Assembly: GCA_015680685.1 (NCBI GenBank)
Contig: MNCI01033523.1
Span: 62,001-126,000 of the forward strand
Direction: 5' to 3'
Source of the DNA: Gnetum montanum
Lineage: Eukaryota > Streptophyta > Gnetopsida > Gnetales > Gnetaceae
Length of the DNA stretch: 64,000 bases
Each line of letters opens with the position of its first letter. Positions within the stretch are counted from its first letter, which is position 1. The notes beneath the pieces were generated by a model. That model was not told the origin of the DNA. It made no database searches and saw only the letters and a list, made by a program, of their open reading frames with translations. A program made the position numbers and the translations under genes. Shown in pieces: positions 47,266 to 57,955 of this stretch.

Positions 47266-50160
47266 ATGGATTCCTTTTACACGACTACAGCTGCCATGGT
47301 CCCTGCTGATTTGGGTGCCGCATCTATGAACCCTATTGCGGTAACAAGACCAGCTCCTGGCGCAGCAGGATCTCAAAGACCATCACGCCGTTCATTGATA
47401 CTTCAGGGAAAAGAGCCTATCTTCACGGTCATAACCCCTGAAAAATACAAATTTATCTGTGTTAAGATCCAGGTGAAGCTGGCTCTCAACCGAGCCAAAG
47501 TCGAAGCGAAATGAAACTTTGAGGTGGTCCACCGAGGGGGTCATGATTTCAAGCCAACAACTTACGACATCATTCCCTTGACCAAACATCAACATGAACT
47601 TATAACACAGTTGGTCATGGCCAAGGGCCAGGCTTCACGGGCTACGATGGAGCCCCAACATGGGGAAGAGGAAGAGGATGAATTGGCAGCCCAGTCGGAA
47701 CATTCGTTCCATACTCTGAGCTCCCAAACATACATAAATCCCTTGTTTCCTTTCAACGGAGAGGCCGCTCCTCTTGACCCAACCATGACCGCGCAGATGC
47801 ATTTCCCTGCCATGCTACAGGCCACCGCGCAGCCGTCTGGGCTGCAAGCACAAATACCGCATAATAACATGGGTGTGGTTTTGTCACCGCGGGTACTTAG
47901 CATCCCAGTGGTGGTCCCAGCGACCATCGCATCCCATTTTATCCCTCAGATAGAGCCTCACAACATATCCGCAACGCACCAGGCATAGACCTTGTCGCTG
48001 CCGCCCCCTCCAACTCAACAGATTACCGCAGCCGTTTAGCCACAAACTTATGCCCAACAGCCTGTCGCAGGTCAGTGGGCCAACCCAGCAGTGCAACATA
48101 CCCAGTCTGTGGTGTATGGTGTGCAACCCCCGATTGCACCCGCAACGCATGTTCCACAGGTTGTTCCGCAGTATCCTCATCCTTATCTCGCACAACAGGC
48201 GGCAGCTAACCCCTCTTCGCAAACCAATGGGTGGTGGTCTTTACAGGCTCCCCTGCCTGCTGGGATCCCTGCCCCACCAGCTGCTAGCCAACCTCTTCCT
48301 TCGTTTCCATTTCCTGGCGCCAGCCTCCCGGTCAAACCTCCTATGCCTTCTACACAGACACCTCCATCAACAGGTCTAGACCAGGCCTTCCAGCTTATAC
48401 AGACTCTCACCGAGGAGGTTCGACGCCTCAAGGCCTCTGGTTCTGATACTATTCAGATCATGGACTTTTACCAGGATGATCCGATTAGTCCAGTGGTCCC
48501 TATGCTGTCATTGCTGCCAGGGATGTCTCTGCCTCATTTTATCAAGTACAATGGGGAGGGAGATCCCAATGCTCACTTGGTCACGTTCAGGTCTGAGTCC
48601 TTCTTGTTGCAACAGTGGCCACACACCATCATCTGAGTCTTTGCAATGTCTTTAATAGGGAAAGCTTTGGATTAGTACCGAGCCCTCCCACGCTCTTCCA
48701 TCTCAACCCTGGAAGAGCTGCTGATTCAATTTGTGACCCGCTTCAAATACAACTTGAAACGAGAAGTCACATTGGATCAGCTCATGGGGGTGAAACAAGA
48801 CCCGCTCGAGCACTGGAATGCTACCTTGAATGAGATCCGCGAGCCAATTGCGAACTCACATCTGCTGGATATTTTCAAGGGAGCAGTCAACGACTTTATT
48901 AAGTCAAAGCTATATTATCTTTCCCCCAACTCTCTACACCAGGCCTTCGCTCAAACTAGAAACATCCAAGATGCTACGGAGGCCAGCAAGGACCCAGCAT
49001 ATGTCGCCTACAGAAACACACACAACAAGAGCAAAGACAAAGGTAAAGCAGCAACAACGACAGTAGCTGCGATGACAGAGGGTACAAAGACTAAGAACAA
49101 GAAGGCACCCACGGTGCCTCTTGAAACCACGGCTGGTGTCGGCACCAGCCAAGACACAACTTCCCCTGAAGGACCCCCCAGCCTAAGCCAAACTTTGAGC
49201 GTAAGGATCGCTCAAAGTACACGGAATTACCTGTAAAGCATTCCAAACTGCTAAAACAACTGTTATGGGCAGGGCACATTCAACCTAAGAAGGTTTCCGA
49301 GGAAGCTCTGAAGCGTCACAGACGTCATTGTGAACTGCTGAAGAACCCTTCTTTAGCCTTACCTAATGAACCTCCAGTTCTGAGATCTTTCAGGCTACAC
49401 CATTTCTATGACTACCACCAGCTGTGTGGTCATGATACAGATTATTGTTGGGCGTTGAAAGAAGACATTCAACGTATGCTGGACGATGGTCCACTCAAGT
49501 TAGACAGTAGCAACCCGACGCGTCCAGAAAACCAAACATTGCATATGTATAAGGACCCATTGAACGCAAATGATGATCCTTATACAATCACTGTGGTAAG
49601 TACAGATAGTGAGAGGAGGGAACCGCCAAAATAGCCTTTTGTTTTGCATGTCCCTGTCAGCTCACAAAGGGGGCTAACCATTTCGTCAGCAGCCAGTAGG
49701 GTCTCAAGGCCGCCCTTCATCATACGGGCACCTTCTTGGATACACCCTCAGTCACGCAGTGACAGTTATGTCGTGGCCTCATCCGCGCCCAAACCTAAGG
49801 CACCCTTCATTATCAGGGCACCAAAACCACTGGCTGCTCCTCTCACGTAGGGGCAGACCTCCAACCAAAAGAGTCCACCATCACCAACCAAACGAAAGGG
49901 AGAGAACACATCAGTTAACGCAACGAAAGACCATTTTATGCTCGGCTTCCCTAAGCCTTGGCCTTGGCCTCTGTGCCTTAGCCTGTACCTCAGGGGTAGG
50001 ATAAAGGTGCGGAAACGCAACCTCCTTCTCTTGGCAAGAAAAAGAACAGCCCCCTGACTGACACCGCGCTACCTCAGGAGATTCGTCTCTTGGGCCAAAT
50101 GGAAGAGGACAAGGGGGATAAACAACCTAGCCGAGAGAAGGACCTCCTCGACGCATTTAC
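47266..50160 (+). pseudogene. Element C: Tat-family gag, multiply interrupted
   Basis: The structural protein of the element begins at ATG 47266. Blocks in order: YKFICVKIQVK; a Pro/Gln-rich linker (47750-48350); LDQAFQLIQTLTEEVRRLK (about 48375-48430); HFIKYNGEGDPNAHLVTF (48535-48590); FKYNLKREVTLDQL (48740-48780); DIFKGAVNDFIKSKLYYL (48870-48920). A knuckle of the Tat type follows, FYDYHQLCGHDTDYC (about 49405-49450, first Cys replaced by Tyr). The tail holds PFIIRAP twice. Interruptions: TGA 47512, TAG 47986, TAG near 48038, TGA 48634, TAG near 48675, a frameshift at the C run 49174-49179, TAG 49631, TAG near 49848 and a further frame change near 49960-50010. Nearly all stops fit CAG/CGA/TGG decay. 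Confidence 0.85.
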
Positions 50161-51031
50161 GCAAGTTAAATAGGCTATCAAATAGAAAAACACAACCCTG
50201 AGCCTTTATGACTTGCTTATGACATCTCGAGAGCACCGTGAGGCTATGGTTCGCATACTGACATCCATATCAGTGGATGAAAGCTTGCCAGCGGAGAAGG
50301 AAGCGATACATGTTGTCATGTTTCCTTCTGAAGCTGCGCAACCTATGCCTACCTCACTGACCTTCCACAACAAGTCTATCAAAGATGATCCTGGGAAAGG
50401 TCAGGTCACAACTGAACCTATGTTTATCACCATCCAGGTCGGTCAATACCGGATCCGGAGAGTGCACGTAGACGATGGCGGAGCTACCAACGTCATTCCC
50501 TATTCCATCGTGGATAGGTTGGGTCTGGTCAACCAGATCACGCCCACAAAAATGGCTTGCGTAAAATCGTTCAACGGGGCACAGGTTCAAGTTAAGGGGA
50601 TGGTGCGTATTGAGTTTGTGGCGGGGGATTAGTTTTCAACGGAGCCCACTTTCTTAGTCATCGAGGAGATGCCAGGGTTCAACCTGATCTTGGGGAGGTC
50701 ATGGTTAGCCCAGCTCAAGGCGGTTTCGTCACCAATACACCAAGAGATATACCTTTCCTATGCCGGAGGGGAGGTTGTGATATGCGGTGATGAAATCACC
50801 ACCACGATCGTCAATAACATTGAAGAAGAATGGGGTTCGAAGATAGAAACGACTGATGATCAAACCTGTCTCCAAATCCCTCAACAAACCGACAACAATG
50901 ATGACGGTCTAGCTTGGGACGACCTGTCATTTCTGGATGGCAGCGTAGAGGAGTCAAACCATAAGTCTTCTCACCCTTACGCAGCGCTTAACATAATGGC
51001 TATTAAGAAACAATTACGTATTAATGGTTGA
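50161..51031 (+). pseudogene. Element C: aspartic protease with D-D-G motif
   Basis: Retroviral-type aspartic protease. KEAIHVVMFP and MFITIQVGQYRIRR lead to the active-site block VHVDDGGATNVIPYSIVDRL (50462-50520): Asp-Asp-Gly in place of Asp-Ser/Thr-Gly. GFNLILGRSWLAQLKAVSSP (50678-50735) is the second conserved block. Stops: two TAGs near 50171 and 50183 and a TAG at 50630 (GD then stop then FSTEPTF, same frame). The polyprotein ends with a TGA at 51029-51031. Normally RT follows at once; here RT begins 5.2 kb later. The D-D-G form recurs in A, so it is a property of the family and not a private mutation. Confidence 0.8.
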
Positions 51032-51239
51032 GCGATGGTCTTTGCGTACGTTATCATGTTTTGGCAGATTATCGCGCCTTGTACTTAGCCATTTCTTTTG
51101 TTTTATATATTTTTATGTTACATTCGCTTTCAGTGTTTATGCTTGTCATTACTTATCCTATTTGGTTTACTGTGCTCATGCTATTTACGCTTTCACATCG
51201 TTTTGCGTAAGATTATGTACTACTGTCATCTACGCTCGC
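51032..51239. other. Element C: T-rich spacer after protease
   Basis: No gene. If the sense transcript is spliced, the 5' splice site should lie near here; GTATTA (51018) and GTTGAG (51026) are possible but neither is a clear donor. Confidence 0.35.
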
Positions 51240-51475
51240 CATGGCCCGCAACATCCTTAAACTAGTGACACAGAATTGTACACCATTATCATTTACGCGT
51301 ATTACGCCATGGCCCGCAATGGCCTTAAACTAGTTACCCAGAATTATGCATTATCATCATTTATGATTTCTCTACATTATGCATCAGGCCCGCAATGGCC
51401 CTAAACTAGTCCCTAGTTTTCACAGAATCGTATGACGGCCCGCGATGGCCTTAAACTAGCAATTACATTCTATCG
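51240..51475 (+). repeat. Element C: TAAACTAGT motif array after protease
   Basis: Four copies of GGCCCGCAATGGCCTTAAAC + TAGT with few changes, near 51245, 51309, 51387 and 51438. Positionally equivalent to A 36290-36510. Confidence 0.85.
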
Positions 51476-51654
51476 TTATAACTTAGGTGAAATCCTTAAC
51501 AATTACGCTCATGCTCTACAAAGTAAAACACAAAAGCCAAAAAACAAAATATAATTGACATTTGAAACATCCACCAGGTCTTACAACGCGTCTCTTCAAT
51601 CATTCATAAAACGATACTTCAGTCCACATCAATAAAACTATGTGTAAACTACAA
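51476..51654. other. Element C: 3' flank of the antisense gene
   Basis: AT-rich, no coding signal; would contain the 3' untranslated region of the minus-strand gene. I see no canonical AATAAA on the minus strand here. Confidence 0.35.
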
Positions 51655-54600
51655 TTACGCATTTCCTCTATTGTCGTTGTCACTAGTATCTCTCAAATCT
51701 TGATCTAGCCCTAGTGGATCATCCTCCAGTGGGCCGTTGTCTCTGGGAATTATTCTTTCATTAAGAATTTCCTCTTTATGAGGTCCTTGTTCTGGCACCA
51801 GCTCCACGGGAGGACGCTCTTCATCACTGCGTTCTTCCTCTGCTTCTTCTTCTACTTCTGCTGCTTCCTCTACTAGATCCTCAGCTTGTTCATCTTCCCT
51901 ATCCTCAGTTGGTACCTAAATACAGTAAGCACATTAGCTACACAAGACTTAACATCATAATTAGAAAATGCAAACTAAGTCATGCATAAACTTACTTGCG
52001 ATGGCCCTGCTTCCACAGCAAAGGGAAGCTTGTCTAGGCCAGCCCACAGATGCTTCATAATCTCTTCCTCCGTTAAATTTGGCAATACATCCTCTCCCAA
52101 GGTAGCTCCGACCTTCACTTTCCCTTTCTCAATGCTTCTCTAGCGGGGTGGGTCCGGGAAGAAACTAGGGATTGTAGCCTGACCCCCAGGGAGAGTCATC
52201 GCCCTTTCCAGGGACGCACTTATAGTCACCTGCTCTTCGAACTTCTTGAAGGCTTCAGAAGCTTCGATGACGTCCAAGAAGACTTCCAAGGATTGGGCCC
52301 TGACGGTAGAATCGCGGTAGAGTTTCCGATAAGCAATGCTTTCTCGCTTATACAGATGTTTGTGATCCTTCTCCTTCTACCCCCACTCTTGCACGCTTGC
52401 ACAATAGTCCCTCCAATCCTGGCTCTTCTGAGCTAGGAGTTCTCTCTGCATCCGCTGCTCTACCAACGCCCGACTGGTCTGTACACTGTTTTTGATGGCT
52501 GTCCAATAACGGGAGTAGTCGACAATAGCGGTACACCAGTCTTCATCCCCTATCGCCCACGCCTGTAGGAAGTTGCACCGTGATCTTAAGTCTCTGACCT
52601 CTTTGGTCAGAGACTCAACCCTCTACTCTGACCTCTGCAGCCTTTTCCATAGATTTTCCTTTACGTCCCTACTTTCCCATAAGGAGCGTGTCGAGGGTAA
52701 CACACATTTACGCAGTTCCTCATAAATGTGACGTGGCACGGTTGCTTCATCAGATGGTGGCTCCACTGTGTCCAACTCAATGGGCTCCGTGGGATCCCAT
52801 CGGAGGCAAGCTCCTAACAGAAACAACCATCAAATGTTGATGACACATTACCACTATGTAATATCACAAACTTACTACAACCATAACGTACTAGCTCTAG
52901 GTTTGACGCGCTCTAGGCACTCGATCATGTCACTGACAATGCCTTCCATGAAGGAAAATTCTTCAGGAAAGTCTCTCCACGCTCTGCTCACAGTGACAGA
53001 CGTGGATACATCCTCTTCTTCTATAGCGTAATCTAGTTAGAAAATTCATCTATTAATAGAATCTTGCAAACTCGCTAACAAACTCATTACCTCTACCGAT
53101 GATAGTGGCAACTTCGCCAACATCTTCTGCCTCCTTTTCCTCTTCACGCACTTGAGTCTGTGTGTCGCTAGTTCCAGTAGCTGGGGCCTCCTCATGTACC
53201 CGGCCTTGTGCACGGCTCTCGCTAGCAGCTGGGGCCTCCTCATGCACTAGAGCCTATGCACAGCTCATGCTAATAGCTAGGGCCTCTTCTTCCAAAATTG
53301 AGGCCCCCTCCCCACGACTTAGTATCATTGCCCCTGTTTCAGAGGTCAACTACTCTATAATTTTTACTGGTCATGTCACAACACCTTAGTATATCATTCC
53401 AAAACATCTAAATAAACATTGCGTAATACAATTCCTTCATGCTTACCAGGCGGAGGCTTACTCCGCTGCACTTTGACCACCACAGTTTGGCCTACATCAC
53501 TCCTAGGGGCCTCGGCTATACAGAGCCTTTTACACGGAGCTACAGGTTCTACAATTTCTTCTGCCAGGCATTTCCCTCACGAGGCATCGTCGGTGTAAGT
53601 AGGTATTTTCCCACCTACGCTGTCGAGGCCTCGCACTTGGGGTGCCACCAAACCCTTGGTCGTTATAGACAGTGACTCCCTGATCCCTTCCGGTGGATCC
53701 TACCCACGGGTAGTGCTGAGGATGTGGGCAATCAAAGGTCTGGACAGCTGGTCTCGATCTTGCTACAATCAGACCCCATTCCTTTGGATGACCAGAAACT
53801 CAACAAACCGTCGAAGGCAAGCTATGAAGAAGGTGTAATGCACGTTGAAATGGGACTCAAGCTTCTTACGAAGCTTGATCATCTCATTGCGCAGTCCCTT
53901 AGCATAATAGCTTGCCCAATTGAACTGGGTCGCCTCCTCCAGAACCTCTCGCATAATACGGGTCTGTTCTACAGAAAAGAACTTCCCTTGCAAGAGAGTT
54001 TTGGGGAAAGTCCGGGCCCGAAAAAGGGGATAAAGTGTCTTGGCAACGCCCATATGGAATCTTTCGAAAGGAAACCCTTTAGTCTCCTTCGGGACCGTTA
54101 CCCACTCCTTTAGCCAAACCTAGAAGTCAAGGCTCCTCTTCGCGTTCTCACTTACGGGAAGGCCGTTCGAGGGGACACCAAATAGGTTTGCGAAGAGCTG
54201 AGCATCAATGTTAAAGCTTACACGTATGTTATGTACGCGCATGCAAAAATGCTCTGCCTTTTCGTTGAAGCACTTGACCACGGTTAGCATTTCACTGGCG
54301 GGGACATCAGGAGTCGCAGCTAAAAATAGATGCATTAGCCCTGCTGCTCGGATCTTGGTGGTCACCGCGACTGGGGCCACCGAGTGGCCGAGCCAATGCT
54401 GTGCGTCCTTGATGTCGCCGTAGCGAAAGAGGACGGTGCTTGCCTCGCGGTTGGAAATTGTAATAGTAATCTCCCGGGATTCCCTAACTAAACAACATAA
54501 AACACAAGTCAAACTAAAACACTATTATGCAATGCTCACAATTTACGACTATATTACGCAATAATCGACTATACAACAGCCTTACCAGGTCAAAATGGCA

Positions 54601-55819
54601 AGGGAAATGGTGGAAGGTTCCTCTGCATGTCCTCAACGGTAAGGGGCAGATCTAAGGTCCAGTCGTCGTGCAGCCACCCAAGTCTTTGGCAATTCTCAAA
54701 AGCCCTAGCATAGCGGGTGGGGTACTCATGCATGTCAAAGTCAATCTGCCCTATAACACCAGCGCACACATTGCTAGTGGAGGTAAATGCCATTATTGTC
54801 ATTTCGGCCCATGATAATGCATCTCCATTTTCGACTAACCTGTTGTCATGAATAAAAAACCTGTACCATACAACGTCGGCTTATCTTACATTTTGCACAT
54901 AAGCTTCTATTATATTTCACATCGATAACAGACATATAACAACAACAACAACAAATAGACAGTTAATAAAATTCGCTTACCCGCCTGCGTAGTACATCGT
55001 GCCTTGTGGGTTCTGGAAATAGGTCGAGACATGGCGAGCCACAAACAGCGTGTTATATGCATGATAACAACTGAATTGAGCCATTTCCCAGATCTAGTTT
55101 AGGCTCCTTAAGCCCCAGGCGCTAAGTTCTCGATCCTCGGGACAACCCGTATTGATGGCCCTATCTGTCAAAAAGGCTAGAATCCCTTGTGCCGAACCTG
55201 CCAGCAGGTGCTCTAAGAGGGCACCGGCGATATCGCCAGATAGGTCAGACCACACAATGACGCTGTAGTTGCACAGCAAGAATTGCAGAAAATCCAGCGC
55301 ACCCCGTCAAAACCATATGGCCTTCCCTTGCAGCTGCGTTTGCGGGGGAGGGACATTGGGGACAATGGGGTTTATACAACACAAAACCCCGACAATATCC
55401 AAGATAATCAGAATAGGCTTTAGCGTAATGCTATACAGAAAACCCAATACATACATTAACACCTACATTTACATTTGCATGACTAATACAGAAAACTTAT
55501 AAACTACACCTAGTTATCCAGGCCGAAATCGCCCAAACCCTTGCAATAACACAAGGTTCGTCCCTAACAACGGCGGTAGACGCAACCCCATCAAACCCTC
55601 GCATTAACCCAAGGTCCACAATTTGAAACCCACATTCACGCAAAAGATACCATGAAAAATAGACATTAAAACAAACATAAGTATGTAAAGAATGACCTAC
55701 TGGTTCAAAGGCGTAGGGTCACGAACATCGACCACCGCCTGCGAAACACGCTCCAGATTTTCTTGCACCTCATCGATTTTGGCCAGTTTTGCATTCTTCC
55801 TTTTGATCTTTGGTGCCAT
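51655..55819 (-). pseudogene. Element C: eight-exon antisense gene between protease and RT
   Basis: Start ATG at 55819 (MAPKIKRKNAKLAKIDEV). Exons (minus): 55819-55701, 55430-54981, 54860-54586, 54487-53447, 53384-53091, 53032-52892, 52813-51996, 51915-51655. All seven introns (58-270 bp) are GT..AG. The frame carries through every junction and the total is 3399 nt, giving about 1132 residues and a TAA stop. Features: basic N-terminus; hydrophobic ILIILDIVGVLCCI early in exon 2; unrecognised globular region in exons 2-4 (FFIHDNRLVENGDALSW, HNIRVSFNIDAQLFANLFGV); a 16-residue repeat with VHEEAPA in exon 5; helical exon 7; very acidic exon 8. About 14 in-frame stops, all TAG or TGA, make this copy dead. 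It is antisense to gag-pol. It may be a captured host gene or a family-specific accessory ORF; no function is assigned. Confidence 0.8.
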
Positions 55820-55971
55820 TGCAACAGCTTCAGAATTTTTCACAGTTTAACACTTGCAAATCTTCGCAAATCACACACTCTAATCTTCTGCTCTTCCTTC
55901 TCTTGCTCAGCAACAGTTACGAATTCGAATTCACAATAGCCAACAACCTGTCCTCATCATAAACTACTTAC

Positions 55972-55977
55972 TTATAT
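55972..55977 (-). promoter_or_regulatory. Candidate TATA box for the antisense gene
   Basis: Minus strand reads GCATATAAGTAAG, with TATAAG about 155 bp before the ATG at 55819. It would allow transcription independent of the LTR. Single short motif, so weak. Confidence 0.3.
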
Positions 55978-56077
55978 GCGAGGATCACCGACTTAATACC
56001 CGATTTCAGCGGGACTTTCTTAAAATAGAACCCGAAAATCAAGATATTAATGCGGCTGATATCGCATGCGCCACTAT

Positions 56078-56099
56078 CCGAAATGACGTTAAACTACCA
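56078..56099 (+). repeat. Element C: single TAAACTA motif copy before RT
   Basis: CCGAAATGACGTTAAACTAC is a diverged copy of the unit and stands on the RT side of the antisense gene, as do the three copies in A (42490-42560). Confidence 0.5.
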
Positions 56100-56201
56100 C
56101 ATCTTATCACCTCGTAATCGGGTTGCATTGATTACACCTTGTTTACAATATGAAAAATTCAGTTAGCCTTCCACGTTTGACAACATCACGTCACTTATCT
56201 C

Positions 56202-56232
56202 CTAATCATTTACGCAATTGGTGGTTTTGCAG
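56202..56232 (+). promoter_or_regulatory. Element C: candidate 3' splice site before RT
   Basis: CTAAT (56202-56206), a T-rich stretch and GGTTTTGCAG ending at 56232; downstream an open frame leads into RT without needing an ATG. A has TTTGCAG at the matching place. A spliced PR-RT junction is known in Ogre elements, so it is reasonable here but unproven. Confidence 0.45.
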
Positions 56233-57955
56233 GGTAGACGGCAAATGGACGCAACATTTTCAGCACCTCTAACTTTGATGGGCCCATACGGGAAGGTAGT
56301 TAGGCAATTCGACTCCACTCTAGTAGACGTTAACCCCTCTTTAGAAGACGTAACCATAGCCGCATCGGAGACGTACCCAGAATGGCCAGAACAGTCAATG
56401 CATACGCTAGACCTGGAGGCTGTGGACATAACCAAAGACCCCCTCAATGAGGTTTCTATTGTTACACATAAGGGTGAAGCCAAAATGCTTAAAGTCAGCT
56501 CTTTACTAGACCAAAAAACGCACGATGCCATAAAACAGGTCCTGCAAAGTAACATTACTATCTTCGCATGGTCCTACGAGGATATGCCTAGACTAGATCC
56601 CAGGCTAATCCAGCATAACATCATCTTAGACCCGCAGATTAAAGCAGTTAGGTAAAAGGCACGCAAAATCAAGCCAGAGATCGTGCTAGCTGTGCGTGAT
56701 GAAATCACTAAGCTATACCAGGCTGGTTTCATCCGTGCGATCAATTACTTGGATTGGGTATCTAACATTGTAGTCATCCCAAAGAAGACTAGAAGCATAC
56801 GCATCTGCATAGACTTCCGGGATTTGAATAAGGCCACAATCAAGGATAACTTCCCACTACCGAGTATCGACCAGCTAGTCGATACGACAGCTGGGCATGC
56901 GCTTCTATCCTTTATGGATGGTTTTTCAGGTTATAATCAGATTTGAATCAACCTAGAACATCAATTGACCACGACATTCATGACACCCTGGGGCACCTTT
57001 TGCTACACTATAATGCCTGTTGGTCTAAAGAACGCCGAAGCAATGTATCAATGAGCCATGACATACATCTTCAGCAATTACTTCCTAGGAAGGCTGAATG
57101 ATTATGTAGACGATATAGCTGTTAAGTATTTAAAGTCTGAGGATCATTCAGGGGACCTAGAGTTAGTCCTTAAAAGATGCTCCAAATACATGCTCTGGCT
57201 TAACCCAAAGAAGTGCGTATTTTTAGTCAAAACCAAACGCATGCTGGGGTTTGTGGTGTCGGAAACTAGCATACAAGTTGACCCTGATAAGGTCAAAGCC
57301 ATTGTAGAATTAACACCTCCTACAGACCTCAAGAAATTACGTGAGTTACAGGGAAGCTTACAATTTATATGCCGGTTCATCTCGAGGTTAACCGACAAGC
57401 TACACCCTATGCAACACTTGCTAAAAAAAGGGGTTAATTTTGAATGGACCGACGATTGCCAACATGCGTTTGACAGCTTAAAACAAGAACTGCAACATTT
57501 ACCGATGGTTTTCCCACCACAAACGGACTTGCCATTTTACATTTACCTCTCAACTTCGGACGTAGCGTTAGCTGCATTACTTTCTCAAAGGAGGGATGAT
57601 GGGTCGGAAGTGCCCATCTACTACTTAAGTCATGCTCTATGTGCGTATGAAACAAGGTACAACAACGTAGAGCGTAATTGCCTAGCATTAGTTTTTACGC
57701 TTAAAAAGTGTAGGCATTATCTTTTCCATAGCAAGGTCAACATTATCTGTAAAAATAACATTCTTAGGGCCATTATGCACAACCAATACGAGAGTAGTAA
57801 AATAGCTCGCTGGAAGGCTATCACGGTAGAATTCGATTTGCACTATATTGGCCAATCATCTACGAAAGGCCAGGCAATAGCTGACCAGTTAATAACTTCA
57901 CCAATTAACAATCAGGCAACTATAGAGCCAGAGTTCCCTGACGAACATGTACATA
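56233..57955 (+). pseudogene. Element C: reverse transcriptase and RT-linked RNase H
   Basis: Copies element RNA into DNA. Before the domain stands TIFAWSYEDMPRLDP. RT blocks in order: AGFIRAINYLDWVSNIVVIP (about 56720-56780); ICIDFRDLNKATIKDNFPLP (56805-56865); LLSFMDGFSGYNQI (catalytic Asp, 56905-56946); FCYTIMPVGLKNAEAMYQ; LNDYVDDIAVKYL (both Asp of YVDD kept, 57094-57130). Then come the thumb (LGFVVSETSIQVDPDKVKAI) and the RNase H-like connection with FYIYLSTSDVALAALLSQ (57535-57590) and ETRYNNVERNCLALVFTLKK. Stops at 56653 (TAA, Q or R position), 56944 (TGA for Arg) and 57052 (TGA for Arg) fit C-to-T decay. Motifs place the element in the Tat branch. Confidence 0.9.

Noticed and set aside
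47589-48431. Minus-strand ORFs of 82-112 codons (47589-47927, 47884-48222, 48183-48431)
   Set aside because: They mirror the Pro/Gln-rich gag linker on the plus strand, which aligns with B's gag; no antisense conservation seen.
51032-56200. The antisense block as a separate transposon inserted by chance into C
   Set aside because: The same coding sequence stands between protease and RT in element A, and I saw no terminal inverted repeats or target duplication at its edges.
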